A DNA stretch of 31,562 bases. It comes from Baffinella frigidus. Taxonomy: Eukaryota; Cryptophyceae; Cryptomonadales; Baffinellaceae. The notes beneath the pieces were generated by a model, which saw nothing but the letters and a program-made list of their open reading frames with translations, was not told where the DNA came from and did not search any database. Positions 8,733 through 18,500 of this stretch are shown here, piece after piece (within the stretch, counting starts at the first letter, position 1; each line of letters opens with the position of its first letter). The stretch spans positions 401,742 through 433,303 of the forward strand of contig MU646595.1 in the NCBI GenBank assembly GCA_026770585.1. Reading direction: 5' to 3'. Made by a program: the position numbers and the translations under genes.

Positions 8733-8831
8733 CCCCCTTAAGTGGCCGGTAGGTTCATACGCCCTACCGTAGGGCCCTAGGACCTGCCTAGGACCTCGTT
8801 GGGGTCAACTTTTCCCCATGGCCACTTGAGA
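8733..8831. mobile_element. Short inverted-repeat element, family B
   Basis: It starts CCCCCTTAAGTGGCCGGTAG directly after the preceding copy and ends ATGGCCACTTGAGA. The two copies form a tandem pair in the same orientation. Confidence 0.85.
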
Positions 8832-8931
8832 TAACAGGCGAGGCTCGGCTTCACGCCTGCAGCAAGCTTGAAATTGAAATCGATATGTACAGAGAGGCCT
8901 TCCCTGTTCAAAGTGTGAGACCACGTCAAAT

Positions 8932-9083
8932 TACATGGGTACCTCGCTCATGAGAAAGCGCCCCCTCCGGGGCCTCGCTCATGAGAAAGCGCCCCCCCCG
9001 TAGGACCACCATAGGACCCGGGGCATAGGCCTACTGAAGGGCCCTAGGAGGGGGCGGTTTCTTATGAGCCAGGTACCCCTGTA
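8932..9083. mobile_element. Palindromic MITE, family A with duplicated left arm
   Basis: It starts TACATGGGTACCTCGCTCAT and ends AGCCAGGTACCCCTGTA. The block CCTCGCTCATGAGAAAGCGC occurs twice in the left arm, making this copy 152 bases instead of about 120. Confidence 0.85.
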
Positions 9084-9451
9084 GAAGAGGGGGGTTGCCT
9101 CAAGTTGATTCCCGAGATTTGTACTAGACCTTACCAATAACAACTCAATAGCCCCCCGCCACAACAATGTGTAAAAAAATCACACACAACACCTTCGCAG
9201 TGATTTCACAGCGAACGGTTGCGTTCTGAAATTCCCACGCAATCTGGTGTGGAATTTTTGGAGAAATGAAAGGACAGGTAGCCCTCAATCACCAAATTGA
9301 TGGCAGTGAAAGATGACGTTGTTTTGACCCGAGACAAGACTGAAGAGACCCTCCTTGTTGACGCATGCAGAGGAAAACTTAATTCCTACAGAGATACCTC
9401 GTGTACAAGAACCCGTTACTTAAGAATCCAAAACGGATTCGACCCCTGCGT

Positions 9452-9548
9452 GTTCTTAAATTAGTAGGGAACCAAGATTTAGTCAACCCTCTAGTACAAA
9501 TTTAAGAACGCGATTATAATCAACCCTCTGGCATAATTTTGTAAACAC
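9452..9548. mobile_element. Short inverted-repeat element, family D
   Basis: GTTCTTAAATTAGTAGGGAA at the left faces TCAACCCTCTAGTACAAATTTAAGAAC at about 9511-9537. A further partial arm, TCAACCCTCTGGCATAATTTTG, follows, as if two copies were nested or an arm duplicated. Confidence 0.65.
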
Positions 9549-9990
9549 GGAGTGCCCAAATCCATTTCTGAGAGGACATCAAAGATGGTCAATCCCTGGG
9601 CACTTATCGCGACAATTGCAGCACACTAAGTAAACCACTCTCAGTTCCCCACGCGCTGTATTCAAGATGTGTGCCTTTATAAAGAAGGTCTCTTTGAGTT
9701 TGTAAACTGAGGGGACAGTTTGAGAGCAAAGGAGAAGACACTCCCTTCTTTTCTAGATAATAACCTGAAAGCTGGGGAAAAGACATTTCCAACTCTCCTA
9801 CTCAGGCTCAGGAGGTCAAGATGTATTGAAACAAAGGGGCACTCCTAGTTGTCTAATTCCTAAAGGTTCAAACTGTTCTCTCAGTGAAATGTTACTCGCA
9901 CATAATGCGTACGTGTGTCACAAACGCCTGAGCGCTACATGTACGATGCGCCAGACAACGGTTCCTTTCGCTGCTGGAGGAGTGGCACCA

Positions 9991-10083
9991 GTAAAATCTA
10001 CAAAAACGTGGTGTTGCCGACAAAATCCACAAAAACGTGGTGTGGCCGAAAATAGTAAAATCTACAAAAACCTGTTGTGGCTG
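9991..10083. repeat. About 30-bp tandem repeat, three units
   Basis: Units of the form GTAAAATCTACAAAAACGTG followed by GTGTTGCCGA start at about 9991, 10020 and 10054. The third has diverged (ACCTGTTGTGGCTGA). Confidence 0.8.
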
Positions 10084-10872
10084 AGAATTACCAGAAAAGG
10101 TTTTCAAACTTTTTAAGCACCAGCTTTTTTTTAAATTAACCAACTGCCAGTTTGGGCCAGTTTGTTCATCAAAAAACTGAAAAACTGACCTACATACCAG
10201 CTAGGTTCACGTTTCTGTTCGTATAAGACTGACTGATGGGTTTTCACTGATTGTTTCTCGTTGGCCACAGTAAAATAAAGATGTTGGTGGATTACTTGTT
10301 TTTTTAGGAAGAATCTGAAATATTTTGCACGGGCCAGGAAGTAGGAGGGAGGCAGTTGATTAAAAAATCAAATTTGCGCGTGGCGTTTCTAGGTCCTGCT
10401 GAAGCTCGTACAACACAGCCTCAGTGGGTATCCAGGCTTATAAATACTATTACAGCCAAGGTGCCCTTGAGCCTGGACATCCCCAGGCTATGTAGGGCAA
10501 CTTGATAGTTATTCACCGACAGAGTAGGGAGTCTTTTTTCTCTGCTCACACACCTAGTCTGCAAGAGAATGAGCCTAGATACCCACAGCCTCCGTGTATG
10601 GCAGGCGTGTCGAGTGAATACTGACTCCACTCGTACACAACGCGCAGAGATCGCACGACCTCTCGTCAGGTCCTACTCAGACACAGCCTCTGTGGGGGTG
10701 CACACATGGGGGCCGTGTTGGTATTAACACAAGTCTCATTCGTGTCATGTGTGGGCAACGACGCACAAGCGCCACTTCCCTCGGGGGGGCGCCACCCTCG
10801 ACGTAACGATCTCCTATCCCTTTTCAGGGTTAACCCACTTAAAAGTGGCCAGTAGGCTCATACGCCCTAGAT

Positions 10873-10949
10873 GTAGGGTTTAAGGTTTAGGGATTAGGGA
10901 TTAGGGATTAGGGATTGAGGTTTAAAGTTTGGGGTTCATGATTTGGGGT

Positions 10950-10995
<46 letters not shown>

Positions 10996-12070
10996 GATTT
11001 ATTGTTTTGGAATTGGGATTTAGGATTTGGGGTTTGTGGTCTCGGGTTTAAGGTTTAGGGTTCAGGGTTCACGGTTCAGGGTGTAGGGCGTAGGGCGTAG
11101 GGCGTAGGGTGTATGGTGTAGGGATTGGGGTTTGCGTGTAGGGTGTAGAGTGTAACGTGTGGGGTGTAGGGTGTAGGGTGTAGAGTTTTGGGTTTTGGGT
11201 TAAGGTTTAGTGTTTAGGGTGTAGGGTTTATGGGTGATGGTTGAGAGTTGAGGGTTGAGGGTTGAGGGTTACGGGACTAAGTATCAGGGTTTAGGGTTTA
11301 GGGTTTAGGGTTTAGGGTTCAGGGTTCAGGGTTCAGGGTTAAGGGTTAAGGGTTAAGGGTTTAGGGTTGAGGGTTGAGGGTTGAGGGTTTAGGGTTCAGG
11401 GTTTGTGGTTGAGAGTTGAGGGTTGAGTGTTGAGGGTTACGGGACTAGGTATCAGGGTTCAGGGTTTAGGGTTTAGGGTTCAGGGTTTAGGGTTCAGGGT
11501 TGAGGGTTCAGGGTTCAGGGTTAAGGGTTAAGGGTTAAGGGTTTAGGGTTTAGGGTTTAGGGTTTAGGGTTTAGGGTTTAGGGTTCAGAGTTCAGGGACT
11601 AGGGGGGTTGGAGGTTAGGAGTCAGTGGTAAGGGTTTAGGGTGTAGGGTGTAGGGTACAGGGTTTAAGGTTCAGGGTTTAGGGTTCAGGGTTTGGAGTTG
11701 AGAGTTGAGAAAATCCAGTGTGTAGGATTTAGGGTTGAGTCGAGAAAATCCAGTGTGTAGGATTTAGGGTTCAGGGTTTAGGGTTTAGGGTGAATGGTTT
11801 TAGGGTTTAGGGTTGATTGTGTATTGTTTAGAGTTTTGGGGTTGGGGTCTAGGATTCAGGGTCGAGGGCTCAGGGTTCAGGGTTCACATTTTAGGGTTTG
11901 GGTTTCAAGTTTGAGTTTTTAGGCTTCAGGGTTGAGGGTGTCTGGTTTAGTGCTTGAGGTTTTGAGTGTAGGGTTCAGGGTTTAGATGTGAGGATTTAGG
12001 GTTTAGGGTGTGGGGTTTGGGAATGGGGTTTGGGGATTGTGGGATTGGGTTTAGGGTTCAGGTTCTGGGG
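10873..12070. repeat. 1.2-kb degenerate TTTAGGG-type array (intergenic)
   Basis: Seven-base units dominate, with TTTAGGG, TTGAGGG, TTCAGGG, TTAAGGG and GTAGGGY zones. Blocks of one variant run for several units before switching, for example six TTGAGGG units at about 10945-10993. Larger repeats of about 170 bases are visible: the phrase GTTACGGGACTA(A/G)GTATCAGG occurs at about 11268 and 11436. It is interstitial, flanked by unique DNA on both sides. Confidence 0.95.
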
Positions 12071-12617
12071 TTGTTGTAACGAAACTGCTCCCCCCGCTCG
12101 CAGGGTGTTTTCCCAGCGTTCTAGGGAGTTAGGGTGTTGGCCCAAGGGTTTGATACCTCCCACAAGGAAAACACATTGGGCCACATATAGAAAAAGGTGC
12201 AGCTGGGGTGATTTGTTTTTGTTTTGCCACTCCCTCGCTGTGTCCTGTCAGCGCGCCCGCTTTTTTTCTGTGAGAACACCCGCACTTTGCATGGAGCCAG
12301 TCTCCATAAAACATCGAGCCCCACCTTCTCTGACCACCCCCCGCTCTTAAAGCCAGTTCGGCGGATACTGACTATCTTAACGACTCAGGCAGGTGACCTT
12401 GGAAGGTTAATCGAAGGTAAAGCCGGTCCTATCCGTGCGCGAACAAATCAGCAACAGGGCAGGCGGCTTCAGGGCCCCAGTACCTGCCAAAGCACTCGTG
12501 GCACGCACCGAACGTAACGGAGAACCAAAGGCCCTGTGGCATTTGTGGAGCGGTAGTTGCGCGCGAGGCCCGAGATGAATGCACACCGTTCACTGACTCT
12601 CCTCCCCACACCGCGCC

Positions 12618-13026
12618 CTACTGAAACACCTCGACATAGTCAGCAGGCAAGCTGCTCATCGCCGGCTGGTAGGGGTTGCCCGGCAGCCCCCAGCGCTGCG
12701 GCTCGAAGCCCGGAGGCCCGTAGATGTACACCACGCCATTGTCGGCCGAGTACTGCACAGCACCAGACAGGCAACGGTTGAGGAGTGAGGGTCTAGGGAA
12801 AGCAGCTTCACAAAACAAGCGGGTGGGTGGGCCAGGCACGCGCAGCATGCACCGGATGCGATGAGCGGGCACTGACCGCGTTGACCTCGGACTGTCCGTC
12901 CGGGACGGAGAACCCGGGCGTCCCCACCCCAGTCTCGTTGAGCGCCTGGAGTGTCGAAACCAGCATCGCCCAGCAACCTGAAGAAAGTTGACTGAAAATC
13001 CGATTTGCCCCTTCATCCTGGGGCAT
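12618..13026 (-). CDS. Small two-exon ORF, 94 aa, unknown function
   Basis: Exons 13026-12877 and 12752-12618 join in phase 0 (donor GCG|GTCAGT, acceptor TGCTGTGCAG|TAC). The product starts MPQDEGANRIFSQLSSG, contains STLQALNETGVGTPGFSVPD, and ends LPADYVEVFQ. It is rich in Gly, Pro and Tyr in its second half (VVYIYGPPGFEPQRWGLPG). No membrane segment or known domain was recognised. Its ATG shares the four bases CATG with the oppositely directed carbonic-anhydrase start, so at most one of the two starts can have a normal leader on a separate transcript. In the second copy (14954-15361) a single base is missing, which shifts the frame. It may be a real small gene, the 3' part of a longer gene, or chance. 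Confidence 0.4.
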
Positions 13027-13275
13027 GGTGAGCGAGGCCCTCTTGGGGGGATCGCCTCCACGGAGAGGGGGGCAACGGGCAGCGGCGGCGGCCTCGCTGG
13101 TGGCTGTCGCGCTGGCCGGGGCGCTGCTGGTGGCGGCATGGTTTGTGGATACTTGCCCATGTGGGATGACCGGAGTGACTTTACACCTTCACGTCCACTA
13201 AGGAGATACAGGAGACACAAATCAATCCCCTAGGGATGACACTCGCGGCCAGGCTTGCTGCTCGGTCGGGATAAG
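13025..13275 (+). pseudogene. Truncated duplicate of alpha-carbonic anhydrase exon 1
   Basis: The start matches the intact gene at 15360: MVSEALLGGSPPRRGGQR followed by the hydrophobic stretch LVAVALAGALLVAA. The frame then runs into the inserted segment at 13137, adding unrelated residues and a stop near 13200. A short tail of homology (ACTCGCGGCCAGGCTTGCTG) resumes at about 13237, and no further exons follow. Only the anchor segment could be made. Confidence 0.85.
13137..13232. mobile_element. Family G insertion in the truncated carbonic-anhydrase copy
   Basis: These about 95 bases are absent from the otherwise identical second copy at 15471. Inside are GGATACTTGCCCATGTGGGA, GACCGGAGTGACTTTACAC and TCACGTCCACTA, matching family G at 8297 and 20805. 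The paralogue thus gives an empty site, which defines the element's ends to within a few bases. Confidence 0.8.
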
Positions 13276-13296
13276 AAGGGGTACTGCGTATGGTTT

Positions 13297-14395
13297 TGGT
13301 TTAGGGTTTAAGGTTTAAGTTTAGGGTTTAGGGTTTAGGGCTTGGGGTTTGCGGTGCAGTGTGCAGGGTTTGGGGTGTAGGGTGTAGGGTGTAGTGTGTT
13401 GTGTGTAGGGTTCAGTGTTTGGGGGTTTGGGGTTCAGGGTTTGGGGTTCAGGGTTTAGGGTTGAGGGTTTGGGGTTGAGGGTTGAGGGTTTAGGGATTAG
13501 GGTTTAGGGATCAGGGATGAGGGCTTGGTAGTCAGGGTACAGGGCTTAAGGTTTGGGGTTTAGGGTTCAGGATTTAGGGGTTTAGTGTTTAGTGTTTAGG
13601 GTTTAGGGTTGAGTGTTTTGGGTTTAGGTTTTAGGGTTCAGGGATTCAGGATTCAAGGCTTATAGTTTAGGGTTGAGGGTTAAGGGTTTCAGGTTGGGGG
13701 TTGAGGGTTTAGGGTTTAGGGTTTGAGTTTTGGGTGTAGGGTGTAGGGTGTAGGGTGCAGGGTTGATGGTTCAGGGTTTAGGGTTTAGGGTTCAGGGGTA
13801 AGGGTCCAGCATTCAGGGTTTCGGGTTTCGGGTTTCGGGTTTCGGGTTTAGGGTTTTAGGGTTTAGAGGGTTTGGGGTTTAGGGTTCAGGGTTAAGGGTT
13901 TAGTGTTCAAGATTTAGGGTTTAGGGTTCAGGGTTCAGGATTTGGGGGTGAGGGGTTTGGAGTTAGTGGTCAAGGGTTAGGGGTTAGGGTGTAGGGTAAA
14001 GGATTCAGGGCTCATGGCTTTGAGTGCAAGGTTGTGGGTTAAGTTTTCAGGGGTATGTGTTTGGGGTTTAGGATGTAGGGTGTAGGGTTCAGGGTTAATG
14101 GTGTAGGGTTTAGGGTCAATGTTTTTAGGGTTCAGGGTTTATGGTGTATGGTTTAGAGTTTGGGGTTTGGCGTAAGAGTTTAGGATTTAGGTTCAGGGTT
14201 CAGGGTTCAGAATTTCGGGTTTGGGTTTCAGGGTTTAGCTTTTAGTGTTTAGTGTTTAGGGTTTATGGTTTATGTTTATGGTGTTTGTTTTAGAGTTTAA
14301 GGTTTGGGGTTTAGGATTTCAGGGTTTCGGGTTTAGTGTGTGGGTTTTGGGGGTTGGGGTTGGGGATTGTGAGATTGGGTTTTAGGGTGAATGTT
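13297..14395. repeat. 1.1-kb degenerate TTTAGGG-type array between duplication copies
   Basis: The 7-mers are TTTAGGG, TTCAGGG, TTGAGGG, GTAGGGT and a short TTTCGGG run (about 13818-13845). Variation is greater than in the 10.9-12.1 kb array. It lies between the two segmental duplicates and may have mediated the duplication, which is inference. Confidence 0.95.
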
Positions 14396-15512
14396 CTGGA
14401 GTTTTTGTAACGTAACGGCTTCCAGGGTGTTCCCAGGTTCCCAGCGTTCTAGGGAGTCGGGGTGTGGGCCTAAGGGTTCGACACTTCCCACAAGGAGAAA
14501 ACGTTGGACCACACATGGAATAAAGGTGCAGGTGCCCTGAGCTGGGGTGATTGTTTTGCGCCACGCCCTTGCTTTGTCGTGACAGCGCGCCCGCTTTTTT
14601 CCTGTGAGAACACCCGCACTTTGCATGGAGCCTGTCTCCATAAAACATCGAGTCCCCCATCCTCTGAACCCCCCCCTTCGGCAGCTCTCAAAGCCAGTTC
14701 GGCGGATACCGACTATCTTAACGACTCAGGCAGGTGACCTTGGAAGTTCAAGGTAGAGCCGGTCCTATCCGTGAGCAAACAAATCAGCAACAGGGCAGGC
14801 GGCTTCAGGGCCCCAGTACCTGCCAAAGCACGCGTGACACGCACCGAACGTAACGGAGAACCAAAGGCCCTGTGGCATTTGTGGAGCGGTAGTTGCGCGC
14901 GAGGCCTGAGATGAATGCACACCGTTCACTGACTCTCCTCCCCACACCGCGCCCTACTGAAACACCTCGACATAGTCAGCAGGCAAGCTGCTCATCGCCG
15001 GCTGGTAGGGGTTGCCCGGCAGCCCCCAGCGCTGCGGCTCGAAGCCCGGAGGCCCGTAGATGTACACCACGCCATTGTCGGCCGAGTACTGCACAGCACC
15101 AGACAGGCAACGGTTGAGGAGTGAGGGTCTAGGGAAAGCAGCTTCACAAAACAAGCGGGTGGGTGGGCCAGGCACGCGCAGCATGCACCGGATGCGATGA
15201 GCGGGCACTGACCGCGTTGACCTCGGACTGTCCGTCCGGGACGGAGAACCCGGGCGTCCCCACCCCAGTCTCGTTGAGCGCCTGGAGTGTCGAAACAGCA
15301 TCGCCCAGCAACCTGAAGAAAGTTGACTGAAAATCCGATTTGCCCCTTCATCCTGGGGCATGGTGAGCGAGGCCCTCTTGGGGGGATCGCCTCCACGGAG
15401 AGGGGGGCAACGGGCAGCGGCGGCGGCCTCGCTGGTGGCTGTCGCGCTGGCCGGGGCGCTGCTGGTGGCGGCGGGATGGCACTCGCGGCCAGCCTCGCTG
15501 CTCGGCCGGGTT
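14338..15512. repeat. Segmental duplication, right copy
   Basis: This is the partner of 12005-13275 at an offset of about 2335 bases. It lacks the family G insertion and continues directly into the intact carbonic-anhydrase gene. A one-base deletion relative to the left copy lies near 15297 (CGAAACAGC against CGAAACCAGC). Confidence 0.9.
14954..15361 (-). pseudogene. Frameshifted second copy of the 94-aa ORF
   Basis: Exon 2 (15088-14954) is identical to the left copy and ends LPADYVEVFQ. Exon 1 starts MPQDEGANRIFSQLSSGCWA, but a missing base at about 15297 turns the following STLQALNETGVG frame into an unrelated Arg/Ser-rich one. Either this copy is dead or the ORF was never coding. Confidence 0.5.
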
Positions 15513-18500
15513 TTCGGCCGTGGACCGTTCCAGCAGCTGGCCTACGATGGGCCGACTGACACGCCCCCCGTGACGTGGTACTTTCCGGCAACGGATACGC
15601 AGAACACGCTCGGCTACACATGGAACGAGGCGCAGGTACGCTGGCTCGGCTAGCAGGTCCAGGGAAGAGGCAATGTTTTTTTTTTGTGCCCGCTTTCCTG
15701 GCAGCTGTCATTGCAAGTTCAGGTGTCGTGTTGGTACTGCTAAATGGCAGCTGGCATGGCAAGTGCAGCTGGCTTTGAGCATTGGTGGTGATCAGGCAGG
15801 CAGCCAGCTGCCAGCCAGCCAGCCAAGCTACCCAGCCAGCCGCCAGCCACCAGCCAGCCAGGCGTCTAACTTGCGTTGGTGCTGCTGAGTGGCAGTATCA
15901 GGATGTCGGCGGCACGTACATGCCTGGCGTGATGACAGACAACGGCCTGGCCCAGTCCACCGCGGTAAACCCTAAACCCTAAACCCCAAACCCCAAACCC
16001 TAAACCCTAAACCAGAAACCAGAAACCCTAAACCCTGAACCCTAAACCCCAAACCCTAAACCCTAAACCCTAAACCCTAAACCCTGAACCCTAAACCCTA
16101 AACCAGGACACCATCGGATTCAACACCGGGCCCACAACCACCGCGCAGCCCTTCGGGGCAGGCGGGCCCTACTCGTATGGGGGTGGCGAATCTGCCGGGC
16201 AGATCTATTATCAGTCGGAGGATTCCTGGGCCTCGGCGAAGAAGGGGCGGGCGACGGCGCTGAAGCAGCGGGGGGCGCAGACGACGATGCTCGCGGCGGA
16301 GTCGGACATCGATGAGATGGAGGGGGCACTGGCGCAGTCGGCGAGCAGCAACGCGCGGAAGAAGGCCGCGCGGGATGACCCGCTCGAGGACAGGCTCAAC
16401 CAGAAGCTCGCGCAGATCCACGGGAAGGGCAGCGGGGCCGCGGCGCAGAGCACGTACCAGGCGCTGCTCAACGACCTCAACCTCTCGGATGAGCTGGCTG
16501 GGGCGTCGCTGGGGGGGAAGAAGGGGGCAGCCGCGCATGCGCAGGCAGTGATCCAAGCCGGGCAGGCGAAGCAGGCTCAGAAGCAGAGCCTCAAATCGCT
16601 CAAGAGCATGCACTTCAACATCGACAGCGTATCCCCCCCCGCGCGGTATTCGCCGTATGCGCAGCCGAGCTACGCCGTGGCGCCGCAGAAGCCGGTGCAG
16701 GCGCTGGGGTCCGTGGATCCGTTCGAGTACGCTGAGGGCGCGGACACCTCGTCCCCGTTCCAGACGCAGAGTGACAACGTGGTGGGGGCGTTCCCGGTGA
16801 ACTCGGCGCTGAGCTCGGCGACGAGCAACAGCTTCGGGATGCAGAAGGACGTGATCATGCAGGCTCCCGCGACGATCCTCCCGCCTGCCGTGTCGTACAC
16901 GCCCGCGCAGCCGCAGTTTGTTAACGCGGGGCAGATATACCACCACGGGGAGAACTGGGCGTATACGGGGGAGAACGGGGCGGAGAACTGGGGGGACAAG
17001 AATGCGGCGTGGAGAGTGTGTAAGACGGGGAAGAACCAGAGCCCGATCAACCTGGAGCTGAACCTGAAGCGGGACGATAACCTGAAGCCGCTGCGGTGGA
17101 TTGGGAGCACGAACCCGTATGAGGCGTCGCTGATCTCGCCGCTTTACAAGAACGCCTTGACGGTGCCCGCCCTGTCCACCAACCCTGCTCCGTGCTGCTC
17201 AGCCTCCGACTTCTAGCTTTGCTTCAGTTAATCTGGCCTCGTCGAATAAGGAGACCGGAAGTTGACTGAAGTTGATTCCCAGGTGTTGTAGTATACACCC
17301 GCCAGCATTTGGTGCGAAAACGATGAGTCAACCCGACTGAGACAGAGCTAGGACTTCCCGCAGGCGCTTGCGTGCGCGGTGGACAAGGTGTTGACTGTTG
17401 GTGTCTGCAGGTGGAGGGGCTGCACGGCAAGATGACCGTGAGCGGGGAGGACATGCACCTCAAGAGGTGCGCCCAACTTCTCTTCGCGGCCCTGGATAGA
17501 TTTTATCTCAGATGTGCGTGTGGCTTGGAGCCATTTCAGAGCTTACTCACTTTGAGGGGTTTAAAATACCTGGTTTTGTATCAGAAATCCTCAAATAGAC
17601 GTCTTGCGAAATAAAAGCTATTGTGGTCTGGGGCTAATTCGTGCGCCTCCCGCACGTCATCGCGATGGAGTGGCTGGCGTCGAGTGCTTGCTGTTTTGAA
17701 GCGATTCAATCGGGGCGAGTGTTTTATTTAACTCCCCTTCCTCTCTGCTCATAGGGAATTGGACCATGAGCCTAATTTCCCAAGGAAATGCTCAAATTCC
17801 CTATGGTAGCGAGTATTCAAAATAGATACTCGTCTGGATGAGATTCGAATGACGTGCGGTGAATAGATTCGAGCGGGAAAAGGCATAGTCTCACCAAATC
17901 GACTGAGACAGAGCTAGGGGTTCCACTTTCTTGCGGTGAACAGAGTCGATGCGATGTGCCAGGATCTGATGGTGTGTGTTTGGCAGTGCGGTGATCCACA
18001 CGCCGAGCGAGCATCGCTTCCAGGGGCGGCAGATGCATGGGGAGATTCAGTTCGAGCACACGGCCGAGGTGCTGCCCTGAACCCTAAACACTAAACACTA
18101 AACACTGAACACACACCACTAAATAATAAACCCTGAACACTAAACTCTAAACACTAAACCCTAAACTCGGACCCCCAAACCCCAAACCCCAAACCCCAAA
18201 CCCCAAACCCCAAACCCTACCCGCCGCCCCTACACCCACCCTCCAACTCTCACCATCCCCCAACCCCCACCATCTGTGAAGTCTTTGTTCCAGGAAACGC
18301 GCGAATTGGTCAACGATCGTGCATGAGATTCTGGTGCAGGATTTTGTCCCATGGGGGTGACCATCCCCGCGCGTTCCAGGCTCTGCCAGCTGGGAAAGCT
18401 CACGGTGTCTTTGGTGGAAAGGCCAATTTTCTCTCTGGATCCAACGGCGTGCGCGCGGCTGGAGGTCGGAACGTTCGGGTCTGATGCGTATCGATGCGTA

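Larger units (their letters stand above)
9084..10838. other. Intergenic region without supported genes
   Basis: Base composition becomes AT-rich compared with the genes. A decayed family A end (CAGAGATACCTCGTGTACAAG) lies near 9388. A family D element is at 9452-9548 and a 30-base tandem repeat at 9991-10083. The block TTGCGTTCTGAAATTCCCAC at about 9220 is shared with about 6473. The short open frames have no family features. A family B end fragment follows at about 10839-10873. Confidence 0.5.
12005..13275. repeat. Segmental duplication, left copy
   Basis: This block matches 14338-15512. Identity is moderate in the first 500 bases, with indels in the GTTTTCCCAGCGTTCTAGGG region, and nearly perfect from about 12540 to 13136. 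After an insertion at 13137-13232, homology resumes for about 40 bases (GACACTCGCGGCCAGGCTTG) and then stops. It contains the small minus-strand ORF and a truncated carbonic-anhydrase exon 1. Confidence 0.9.

Noticed and set aside
10873-12070. Chromosome end (true telomere)
   Set aside because: The array is degenerate, internal, and flanked on both sides by unique DNA and genes. Terminal telomeres would be homogeneous and at a contig edge.
14992-15762. 256-codon minus-strand open frame across the duplication and carbonic-anhydrase exon 1
   Set aside because: It reads antisense to the exon with the signal anchor. Composition is Pro/Ala/Arg-rich without motifs, and its overlap with the 94-aa ORF is in a different frame.
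16098-16946. 282-codon open frame on the minus strand
   Set aside because: It is the antisense shadow of carbonic-anhydrase exon 3. The translation is Arg/Leu/His-rich low complexity, as expected from GC-rich coding DNA read backwards.
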